Origin: Klebsiella pneumoniae
Lineage (GTDB): Bacteria; Myxococcota_A; UBA9042
Assembly (NCBI GenBank): GCA_945889325.1
Contig: CAMDBH010000009.1
Location: forward strand, 1-64,000
Reading direction: 5' to 3'
DNA: 64,000 bases
Shown: positions 54,588 through 62,023 of the stretch, in pieces
Layout of the letters: every line of letters begins with the position of its first letter
Position numbering within the stretch: position 1 is the first letter of the stretch
The notes under the pieces: model-generated
Told to the model about the DNA's origin: nothing
What the model saw: only the letters and a program-made list of their open reading frames with translations
Databases searched by the model: none
Program-made: the position numbers and the translations under genes

Positions 54588-54785
54588 TGAGAGCGTGTGA
54601 AAAACCGTTTCACCGCTCTCAAATGGGGTCTGGTGTTAGCAATTTCTGCTGATCGACCAGCCGCCTGCTCGGATTCAATTGTTTAGCCTCTATAACATCA
54701 TTAACTTACGGAACGGGCACGCAGAAACTGCTAAGACCTGACCCCGCTCAGAGGCTGTGAAATGGATATTTCACAGCCTCTGAGC
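54588..54785. mobile_element. hairpin element copy D (MITE-like, reference copy)
   Basis: A 198 bp element. H1 (54588-54621) has arms TGAGAGCG-T-GTGAAA and TTTCACCGCTCTCA with one bulged T. Inner imperfect inverted ends of 25 bp lie at 54625-54649 (GGGGTCTGGTGTTAGC start) and 54721-54745 (ACCTGACCCC end), flanking a 71 bp core. H2 (54746-54785) has perfect arms GCTCAGAGGCTGTGAAAT and ATTTCACAGCCTCTGAGC around GG. It lies between convergent genes, as copy A does. No reading frame of note. Confidence 0.8.
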
Positions 54786-54851
54786 TCTCACTGGGCGAGC
54801 CAATGTTTGCTTTGCATTTTCAGTCCTTTGAAAAACTATTTCTCGACTGGG

Positions 54852-55943
54852 TCAGCGAGCCCCCTGCACTTTAGCGATCTCATCGTATTCATTCTGGTAT
54901 TGTGTCAGCGCATCGCGAACAGTGGTCAGGTTCAATTCATTGGCATCGCTCGGTTGCACTTGATCCAGCCGCGTCATTTGCCGTTCCACTTCATCAAGGC
55001 GATCAATAATATCACACAGTTGCTGAAGATCGCGCGTTTTGCGCGAGTGGCCGGCAAAATGATCAGCATAGGCGCCCAATTCGGCATTGGCCGCGGTTTC
55101 TAGGTTGCTAACCATATTGGCCATCGACGTTTTTTGCCGTTCTGCGCGCACCGCGATGAGCTCCTTTTGCCAACCCGCGTGGCGTTCGCGCACGATCGCC
55201 AAATTGCCGTCGTTGTGTTCGTCGTGAAACCCTTGATCCTTCAAGGCTTGCATCATCTCACCGACGTTGCCGAGCGCGTCAATCAAGCGCAGCAACAGCT
55301 CAGGACGCCGCGTGACCCGCGGTTGTCCGGCAAAATTACTGCGATAATGCGCAAAAAGGTGGTTGGCTGCATTGGCGAGTTGGCTCGCCTGCTCATCCTG
55401 CGTGCCGTCAATGCGCGCTTCCGCAATGTTCTTGCGTTCCGTGCGAAATTGCTCCAAACGTCCCGCAACGACTTGGATATCTGTCTGCAAACCGGCCATC
55501 GGCCGCTGGGCGTACGCTTCGCGCATCGCGACGTCGATCGCCTCCAATTCCGTCAGCATGTCCTGCATCAGCGTGGCATCGCGGCTTGATCGCGATTGCC
55601 CAGCGAAGTGGCGGGTGTAGCGATGAAAAATGTAATTCGCCCGCGTACCCAAGGTGCTTGCCTCCAGCGCCAACGGCCCGCCCTCTTCCTTTGCCTGAAT
55701 AATCGCTTTGTATTCGCCTTTGTACAGCTCAATTTGCCGCGTCGCTTCGGCCAGCAGCGCATCGCGATCGGCAGCGCCACCGTTGCGCAGCCCGCGGGCG
55801 CCCAGGGTCACTTCCTGAGCTGCCGCGATCATTTCCTGCAAAAGCGCGGGGTTGCGTGAAATACGCGAATGACCGGCAAAATTGACATTGTAGCGCGCAT
55901 CATTGAATTCTATACGTTTCTTAAGTTCTTGCACCGTTGCCAT
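54852..55943 (-). CDS. protein of four 91-residue FAG-x-x-R repeats, unknown family
   Basis: 363 residues with no signal or membrane segment. The motif FAG(H/Q)(S/P)Rx(S/T)R recurs at residues 22, 113, 204 and 296, a spacing of 91, 91 and 92. Each unit continues with a helix (LLQEMI, LMQDML, LLLRLI, LCDIID) and ends with a second charged helix of the type RQIELYKGEYKAII, GRLEQFRTERKNIA, AGWQKELIAVRAER or ALTQYQNEYDEIA. The whole protein is therefore four copies of an all-helical unit, with Arg/Gly conserved at the start of each. I do not recognise the family; the cytoplasm is the likely location. Confidence 0.8.
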   Translation of the reverse strand: MATVQELKKRIEFNDARYNVNFAGHSRISRNPALLQEMIAAAQEVTLGARGLRNGGAADRDALLAEATRQIELYKGEYKAIIQAKEEGGPLALEASTLGTRANYIFHRYTRHFAGQSRSSRDATLMQDMLTELEAIDVAMREAYAQRPMAGLQTDIQVVAGRLEQFRTERKNIAEARIDGTQDEQASQLANAANHLFAHYRSNFAGQPRVTRRPELLLRLIDALGNVGEMMQALKDQGFHDEHNDGNLAIVRERHAGWQKELIAVRAERQKTSMANMVSNLETAANAELGAYADHFAGHSRKTRDLQQLCDIIDRLDEVERQMTRLDQVQPSDANELNLTTVRDALTQYQNEYDEIAKVQGAR

Positions 55944-56050
55944 TGCTTCTTCCTACTTCCGTAATTGTTGCGGGATTTGCGGCCAAAATACCCTCCTGGG
56001 CGCAGCGAGCGTGCCAAACAAGGACTCCGCGCACGCGCTGTCAAGTTCGG

Positions 56051-57220
56051 CTACCGATAAGGCGCCAGTTCTGGCTCACGCAACTGCGCACAGGCCACCT
56101 TGTCTCCCGCCTCACAGGCTCGGCGAATCAGATCCGCCGCCCGCCGCAGGTCTTTTTGCACGCCGTTGCCCTTCTGATACGCAATGCCGGCCTTGATGCA
56201 ACTGAGGGAATGGCCCGACGCACAGGCATGTAAATAATACCAAAGCGTGCGTTCGGCCCAACATTTTCCCGGTCCATCGGCCTCACACAGTTCTCCCAAC
56301 CACGCGCAAGCATTGCCACTGCCGAATTTGCAAGCCAAGTCCCGCATTCTTTTAGCATTTTCTGGCGATTTGGCGACGCCTGCGCCCTGTTCGTACAAGA
56401 TGGCCGCATAATTGCACCCGGCGGCGTGGCCGACGTTGCAGGATTTTTGCAAATATTCTAGCGCCTTTACCTCATTGGTCGGTACGCCGCTGCCGCGTTG
56501 GTAGGCCAAACCCAACAGCAAACAACCACTGCCACCGCCAAGTTCGCACGCGCGTTCATAAAAGCTGACCGCCCGCGCCGGATCGCGGTTGGTGCCGCGA
56601 CCGCTTTCAAACAAGTTGCCCAAATTGGCGCAGCCGGGCGGATAGTTGGCGTTGCAGGCAAAACCAAATAATTCTACAGCCTTGGTGTAGTCTTGCGCTG
56701 TGCCGCGCCCGTCGGCATACATGCTTGCCAAATTGTTGCAGCCGCGCGGGTCCTTTTTCTCGCAAGCACCTTGGTAAAGGCGCAGGGCCAGCGCCAAATC
56801 GCGGCCGCGACCTGTTTCAAGCAGCACACCCCATTGCGCACAACTACCTGTATCGCCACTCTTACATGCGGCTGAAAGCAAATCACCCGCCCGTGCTTCG
56901 TCCCGCGGCACACCCAAGCCGACGCGATACAACGCGCCCAACTTGCCACAGCTGGGCATGTCGCCGGCGCGACAAGCTTCATCAAACAAAACAGCGGCTT
57001 TTACAGGATCCGCCGGCACACCTTGGCCGACTTCCAAGCGTTCAGCCAACTGGCTGCAACTGTGCATGTCCCCTGAAACGCAGCCCTGCTCTAGTTCCAG
57101 AGCGCCGCGATCCATCACGGGCGCCTGATTTTCCGCGACAACAGCCGTTGTACCGCCGCAAGCAGCCGAAAGAACCGCCATAGCAGTACAAATTGTGTGT
57201 TTGATTCCATCCTTGACCAT
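56051..57220 (-). CDS. Sel1-repeat lipoprotein
   Basis: ATG 57220 is chosen because AAAGGG lies upstream and the signal ICTAMAVLSAAC is a lipoprotein leader. The body consists of about nine Sel1-type ~36-residue repeats: ALYRVGLGVPRDEARAGDLL, LASMYADGRGTAQDYTKAVE, LGNLFESGRGTNRDPARAVS, LAYQRGSGVPTNEVKALEYL and others. The repeats carry conserved Cys pairs (ACKSGDTGSCAQWG), a subtype in which each helix hairpin is disulfide-linked, as in Helicobacter Hcp proteins. Such proteins mediate protein contacts in the envelope; the partner is unknown. Confidence 0.85.
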   Translation of the reverse strand: MVKDGIKHTICTAMAVLSAACGGTTAVVAENQAPVMDRGALELEQGCVSGDMHSCSQLAERLEVGQGVPADPVKAAVLFDEACRAGDMPSCGKLGALYRVGLGVPRDEARAGDLLSAACKSGDTGSCAQWGVLLETGRGRDLALALRLYQGACEKKDPRGCNNLASMYADGRGTAQDYTKAVELFGFACNANYPPGCANLGNLFESGRGTNRDPARAVSFYERACELGGGSGCLLLGLAYQRGSGVPTNEVKALEYLQKSCNVGHAAGCNYAAILYEQGAGVAKSPENAKRMRDLACKFGSGNACAWLGELCEADGPGKCWAERTLWYYLHACASGHSLSCIKAGIAYQKGNGVQKDLRRAADLIRRACEAGDKVACAQLREPELAPYR

Positions 57221-57522
57221 CGTTGCCCTTTCCGCTCCTGCAGGAACTGCCGGTGTAGAATAGACCAAGATCCGCCGCAGGTCATCCTTCTGCAAATTTT
57301 GCGAATTTTGTTAGCTTTTGCGGGCTACTTGCCGGCCTTTGAGATGCTATGCACAAAGGCTTATGTTCGCACGCAGAATTTGCTACGATCGCACGTGGGT
57401 CGGGCTGAGCGACGCACGTTGGGGCGTGTCCGCGAGCGATTGGCGCCAAAGTTAAACAGGTGCGTTTGCCAAATGCATTGATACTGAAGACATTTAGACC
57501 GCAGAGCAGGAAGGTGCGAGCA
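57221..57522. other. divergent intergenic region
   Basis: 302 bp between two divergent lipoprotein genes. I see no RNA gene, repeat or clear promoter box apart from the two ribosome sites. It probably carries both promoters. Confidence 0.4.
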
Positions 57523-60500
57523 ATGTCCCACAACAATTTCAGCGGTGCCACAGGCCGACGTGCGGGCCATTTCGGTTGCAGCGTACTGTTCAGATCCGTG
57601 TTATCGTTGTCAATTGGCGCGTGCGGCACGGTTGTTACCGTGCCCAATGAAGAGGACGCCAACTCCGTTTTTTTCGACAGCACCGGCACCAAACCCAAAA
57701 CCGACACCAAAGCCAACGCCGACGATCTGGACAGCGGCAAGGCGCAGTTTGAGGATGTTGGTGGCGTGTGTGAATTTGCGGCTGAGCCGCTCAAGGGCGA
57801 GGCCGGTTCGCCCTGCGACGTCGCCGAGGACTGTAACTCCGCGCTTTGTATTGAAACGGCCAATGGCAAGATCTGCAGCAAGCAATGCACGGGGTGTTGC
57901 CCGTCTGGCTTCAAGTGCCAGGAACTCAGCGGCGGCGAAGCGGTTTTTGCTTGTTTGCCGCGGTGGTTGAGTCTGTGCCGCCCCTGTGCGGTGGACACGG
58001 ATTGTGTAAGTAAAACGGACGATTCGCTGTGCATCAGCTACGGCGACGCGGGGCGTTTTTGCGGCGGCATTTGCAAAACCGACAGCGAGTGCCCTGAAAA
58101 CTACTTGTGCAAGGACGCCAAGGGCAATCCAGGATCTGGAAAACAATGCGTTTTGCAGACGGGCGAGTGCAAGTGCACCAGCAAGGATGTTGAAAAGGGA
58201 GCGTCGACTTCTTGCTCGATCACCAATGCGTCGGGCACCTGCCCCGGCACCCGCAAATGCGGCAAGGACGGCTTGACCGTGTGCGACGCTGTCGCTGCAA
58301 CGGGTGAAGTTTGCGACGGTTTGGACAACAATTGCAATGGCCAGACCGATGAAGCTGGGGCGGGCGGCTGCGTCGCCTATTGGTTGGACACCGACAAGGA
58401 TGGCTTTGGCTTGAGTGCCGCCTTTGGTGGCAAGCAGCAATGCTTGTGCAAGTCTATGGATTTGTATACGTCTTTGACGCCAACCGATTGCAACGACGAA
58501 GAAAAAGCCATCAATCCATTGGCGCCCGAATGGTGTAACGACATCGACGACAACTGCAACAGCAAAACCGATGAAGATTGCGACGCCGACAGCGACGGCT
58601 ACTGCGCTGAAAGTGCTGTGATCGTTGGCAAACCGGCGATTTGCAAAAAGGGCGGCAACGACTGCGACGACACCAAGGTGGGGCTGAACCCCGGCGCCAA
58701 AGATCTGTGCGGCGACAACATCGATCAGGATTGCGACGGCAAGACCGACAATGGTGAAGATACACCGGGTTGCACGGAGTTTTTCTTCGACGGCGACAAA
58801 GACGGCTTTGGCTCGTTTGACAGCAAATGCCTATGCGCCGCGGGCGGTTTGTTCACGGCGGTCCAGAGCGGCGATTGCAACGACAGCAGCGCGGATATCA
58901 ACCCAGCCAAAGTCGAAGTGTGCGGCAACGGGGTGGACGACAACTGCAATGGCGCCCAAGACGAGCAGGACGGCGGCCAATGCGTTGATTTTTACGTAGA
59001 TAACGACAGCGACGGCTACGGCGCCGGCAAACCAGCGTGCCTGTGTGCGCCCAATGCACAGTACACGACCAAGAAGGGTGGCGACTGCGACGACACCGAG
59101 CCCAAATTGAACCCAGCGATGGTCGAAGTCTGTGATGGCATTGATAATAATTGCAGCGGCGCCATCGATGAGGAAAATGCTTTTGGCTGCGTCAAGTACT
59201 ACGCCGACGTCGACAAAGACACGTTTGGCAACCCAAATGACGTGAAATGCCTTTGCGCTCCGGATGTTCTGTACAATGCGCTGGGCGGCGGCGACTGCGA
59301 CGATCTGCAAGCGCTGGCCAAACCGGGGATGCCTGAGATTTGCAATAATTTTGACGACAACTGCGATGGACAGGTCGACGAAAATTCCGCCAAAGGCTGC
59401 GTAGATTACTGGGTCGACGCCGACGATGACGGCTACGGCGACGTGGACAAAACCGTTTGCTCCTGTTTGCCCGTCAAAGACTATCCCTGCAAAATCGGGG
59501 GCGATTGCAATGACAAAGACGACAAGATTCATCCCACCGCGGAAGAAAAATGCAACGGTGTGGACGACAATTGCAACACTTTGATCGACGAAAAAGACGC
59601 CGCGGGTTGTAAGGCCTTCTTGCTCGACGAAGACGAAGACGGCTACGGCGTCGACAATAAAATTGCGTGTTTGTGCGGACCGAGCAAGCCGTTTTCGACC
59701 CAAAAGGGCGGCGATTGCAACGATTCAAATCCATCGATTCATCCTGACGCTGCCGAGACTTGCGACGCGGTTGACAACAATTGCAATAACGTCATCGATG
59801 AAAACGGCGCATTGCTGTGCATTTCCTACTTTGCCGACTTGGACAAGGACGGATTTGGCTCCAATATCGTGCCCGCGCAATGTCAGTGCAAGGCGGATGG
59901 CTTCTTTACCTCTACTATTTCAGGCGATTGCAACGACGGCGATCCCGGCACCTTCCCCAAAGCCCAGGAATTTTGCGACGGCAAGGATACGGATTGCGAT
60001 GGCGTGATTGATCCCGTGGGGGCAAAAGGCTGTAAAACCTATTATTTGGATGTCGACTCTGACGCTTACGGAGACTCTTCAACCTCGCAATGTGCCTGCG
60101 CCGGTGCGGGTCAGTTTACCGCTCTGGTCGGCGGTGACTGCAACGACAAGAACGATCAGGTCAAGCCCAACGCCCCGGAAATCTGCAACGGCGTTGATGA
60201 CAATTGCAACGGCGTTATCGATGTCGACTCACCTTTGGCCAAAATGTACTTCAAAGACGGCGACAAAGACGGCTACGGCGCAGGTGCGGGCACGCCACTT
60301 TGCCAAGCGGGCAACGGCTATGTCACTACGTTGGATGGCGATTGCAATGACAACAACGTCGCGGTTTACCCAACGGCCAAGGAGGTTTGCAACGCCATCG
60401 ATGACAATTGCAATGGCCAAGTCGATGAAGGTCCAGGCGGCGCTTTATGCCCAGGCGTGAACAACGGCACGCCTACTTGCAAGGCCGGCGCGTGCGGCAC

Positions 60501-61101
60501 GGCCTGCGCGGCCAATTTTTACGACATTGACGCCAAATTCGACAACGGTTGCGAGTGCCAAGGCGATCCCAAACACGGCACCAACAACACTTGCGGGGCA
60601 AACTCCCAAGATCTTGGGGCCATGGCCGACACCGGCACCAGCCAAACCGCCAGCGGCAGCATCACGCCCGACGAGAGCGGCGATTGGTACCACGTCAAAG
60701 CCGTCGACAATGCCGACTCCGGCGGCGCCTGCGACAAGTTCAAATTCCGCGCCTTTTTCAAGGACAATCCCGACGGCAAATTCGTGCTAGACGTCTACAA
60801 GGGCGGCTGCGCTGGCGGCAACATCTTGTGTTCCGGTGAAACCGATAGCAGTTGGCAGACCAATTTCTACGGCGGCGTCCCCAGTGGCCCCGGCGCTGGC
60901 AAAGGCTCCCCCGCCGGTGATGTCGTCAAGTCGCCTGCGCCCGAGGCCGCGGGTGAGTGCAAGTGTACCGGAGCGCCGGGTGCGCCTGGCATGAATATTT
61001 GCAGCGACAATAGCGCCGATTTTTATGTGCGCGTTTACCGCCAAAATGGCGCGCCCGCCAGTTGTGCTTATTACACTTTGCAAGTGACCAACGGCTTGTA
61101 G
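57523..61101 (+). CDS. large MopE-type metal-binding-repeat lipoprotein
   Basis: ATG 57523 follows GGAAGG and gives the signal VLFRSVLSLSIGAC. The 1192-residue protein has a Cys-rich N-terminal part similar in layout to the 18827-21409 product (CDVAEDCNSALC..., CKTDSECPENYLC). Eleven MopE-type motifs follow (NGxDDNCNGxxDE class), each linked by a DxDxDGxG calcium-loop-like segment and GGDCND...P.A.E.C. The last ~200 residues are a separate domain (DESGDWYHVKAVDNADSGGA). The motif is named after Methylococcus MopE, a surface copper binder; metal binding here is inferred. Exported, surface exposed. Confidence 0.85.
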   Translation: MSHNNFSGATGRRAGHFGCSVLFRSVLSLSIGACGTVVTVPNEEDANSVFFDSTGTKPKTDTKANADDLDSGKAQFEDVGGVCEFAAEPLKGEAGSPCDVAEDCNSALCIETANGKICSKQCTGCCPSGFKCQELSGGEAVFACLPRWLSLCRPCAVDTDCVSKTDDSLCISYGDAGRFCGGICKTDSECPENYLCKDAKGNPGSGKQCVLQTGECKCTSKDVEKGASTSCSITNASGTCPGTRKCGKDGLTVCDAVAATGEVCDGLDNNCNGQTDEAGAGGCVAYWLDTDKDGFGLSAAFGGKQQCLCKSMDLYTSLTPTDCNDEEKAINPLAPEWCNDIDDNCNSKTDEDCDADSDGYCAESAVIVGKPAICKKGGNDCDDTKVGLNPGAKDLCGDNIDQDCDGKTDNGEDTPGCTEFFFDGDKDGFGSFDSKCLCAAGGLFTAVQSGDCNDSSADINPAKVEVCGNGVDDNCNGAQDEQDGGQCVDFYVDNDSDGYGAGKPACLCAPNAQYTTKKGGDCDDTEPKLNPAMVEVCDGIDNNCSGAIDEENAFGCVKYYADVDKDTFGNPNDVKCLCAPDVLYNALGGGDCDDLQALAKPGMPEICNNFDDNCDGQVDENSAKGCVDYWVDADDDGYGDVDKTVCSCLPVKDYPCKIGGDCNDKDDKIHPTAEEKCNGVDDNCNTLIDEKDAAGCKAFLLDEDEDGYGVDNKIACLCGPSKPFSTQKGGDCNDSNPSIHPDAAETCDAVDNNCNNVIDENGALLCISYFADLDKDGFGSNIVPAQCQCKADGFFTSTISGDCNDGDPGTFPKAQEFCDGKDTDCDGVIDPVGAKGCKTYYLDVDSDAYGDSSTSQCACAGAGQFTALVGGDCNDKNDQVKPNAPEICNGVDDNCNGVIDVDSPLAKMYFKDGDKDGYGAGAGTPLCQAGNGYVTTLDGDCNDNNVAVYPTAKEVCNAIDDNCNGQVDEGPGGALCPGVNNGTPTCKAGACGTACAANFYDIDAKFDNGCECQGDPKHGTNNTCGANSQDLGAMADTGTSQTASGSITPDESGDWYHVKAVDNADSGGACDKFKFRAFFKDNPDGKFVLDVYKGGCAGGNILCSGETDSSWQTNFYGGVPSGPGAGKGSPAGDVVKSPAPEAAGECKCTGAPGAPGMNICSDNSADFYVRVYRQNGAPASCAYYTLQVTNGL

Positions 61102-61202
61102 CGCGGCACGCGGCTGCCAATTGCACAGGGTGGTTTTGCGCCTACCGGCGCGCGGTTGTAAGGCACTTTTATCAAGGACAGGTTCCGCCTGTCGGCGGGT
61201 CA

Positions 61203-61224
61203 GAACCGCCTAGCGCGGCGGTTC
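61203..61224. repeat. inverted repeat 1 of the 61 kb cluster
   Basis: Arms GAACCGCC and GGCGGTTC with a 6-base loop TAGCGC, 102 bp after the stop of the MopE-type gene. Perfect 8 bp stem. Confidence 0.6.
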
Positions 61225-61299
61225 CGACACCTCCGCGCGCTTTTGGTTTTAAGTAGTTAGGGTAGTTTTGGGTCGGCGCGGCGTCTGTCTTTTCTCTTT

Positions 61300-61331
61300 C
61301 ATGCCTCGCTGCGCTTCGCTCGCGAGGCATG
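61300..61331. repeat. inverted repeat 2 of the 61 kb cluster
   Basis: Arms CATGCCTCGC and GCGAGGCATG around a 12-base loop that can itself fold (TGCGCTTCGCTC). Perfect 10 bp stem. Confidence 0.65.
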
Positions 61332-61514
61332 ATTTGTTCTACCTCTGCCGCCGCGCTTTTTGATTTTTTGACACGCAGCGGGCGCACGCGCCCGCCAGCT
61401 CGCGGACTTTTCGCGCCCGTCCCAAATCCAAAACCCGCCAAAACTAATCCAAATAGCGCGCGAGCGCAGCCGCGCGCAGCGCCAACTAATCAAACTCGCT
61501 GGCATCACCGTGCT

Positions 61515-61537
61515 GCAAATGGCCCATGGCCATTTGC
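61515..61537. repeat. inverted repeat 3 of the 61 kb cluster
   Basis: GCAAATGGCC, a CAT spacer, and GGCCATTTGC: a perfect 10 bp stem with a minimal loop, closer to a cruciform than to an RNA hairpin. Confidence 0.65.
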
Positions 61538-61561
61538 GCGGCACGTAGATGCCGCTCGTGC

Positions 61562-61583
61562 GCAGCCCGCCGCGGCGGGCTGC
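61562..61583. repeat. 22 bp perfect palindrome
   Basis: Arms GCAGCCCGCCG and CGGCGGGCTGC meet without a loop. Possible protein-binding site or cruciform. Confidence 0.65.
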
Positions 61584-61640
61584 GTCACGGGTGAGCGGCG
61601 GCCCAGATCTGGGGAAAATAGAACAAAAGCGCTGGGTTCC

Positions 61641-61668
61641 CCAAGGGGCCAGCGCTTGGGCCCCTTGG
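61641..61668. repeat. inverted repeat 5 of the 61 kb cluster
   Basis: Arms CCAAGGGGCC and GGCCCCTTGG with an 8-base loop, a perfect 10 bp stem. Confidence 0.6.
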
Positions 61669-61846
61669 GTCGCCGGAGGCGAAATCGATTGAATGAAAAG
61701 GATGTTTTGTTGCCGCGCGCCGGAGGCGCAAAATGATCCCCTGCAATGGGAAACCGCGCCGACAGGCGCAAAAGCTGGACCGCTTAGGTCATAACCCGCC
61801 GAGAGGCCAAGCCCTGCCGGAGGAAAAAGCCGAACGCAGTTCAAAT

Positions 61847-61996
61847 GTTAGGACCGCTTCGCAGTCGCTGGGACGGCCTGAAGGAGGCGATGCCCTGCGC
61901 AGCAGGGAGTTAGGACCGCTTCGCAGTCGCTGGGACGGCCTGAAGGAGGCGATGCCCTGCGCAGCAGGGAGTTGGGACCGCTTCGCAGTCGCTGGG
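61847..61996. repeat. 62 bp direct repeat, 2.4 copies
   Basis: The units at 61847-61908 and 61909-61970 are identical, and a third starts at 61971 (GTTGGG for GTTAGG) and stops after 26 bases. Each contains CGCTTCGCAGTCGCTGGG and CCTGCGCAGCAGGGA, the latter a small hairpin. Located just downstream of the convergent minus-strand gene's stop. Identity implies recent duplication. Confidence 0.9.
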
Positions 61997-62023
61997 TCGC
62001 GGGGAGCAGAGCTGGGCGCAGCC

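Larger units (their letters stand above)
61102..62023. other. hairpin-dense intergenic region between convergent genes
   Basis: 922 bp without a convincing gene. It contains at least five perfect GC-rich inverted repeats (listed separately) and a 62 bp direct repeat. Several short frames cross it on both strands, but they lack ribosome sites, vary in codon character and follow the palindromes, so I do not call them. It may hold terminators, a structured RNA or remnants of repeats. Confidence 0.5.

Noticed and set aside
54588-54785. Hairpins H1/H2 as ordinary intrinsic terminators
   Set aside because: No T tract follows, the copies carry conserved non-hairpin core and inverted ends, and copies also occur in non-terminal positions.
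57610-59703. Minus-strand frames of 276 and 290 residues under the MopE-type gene
   Set aside because: Produced by reading repetitive GAC/AAC codons backwards; repeats of Val/Ala/Ile without homology.
61847-61996. 62 bp direct repeat as CRISPR
   Set aside because: Units are directly adjacent with no spacers and no cas genes are present.
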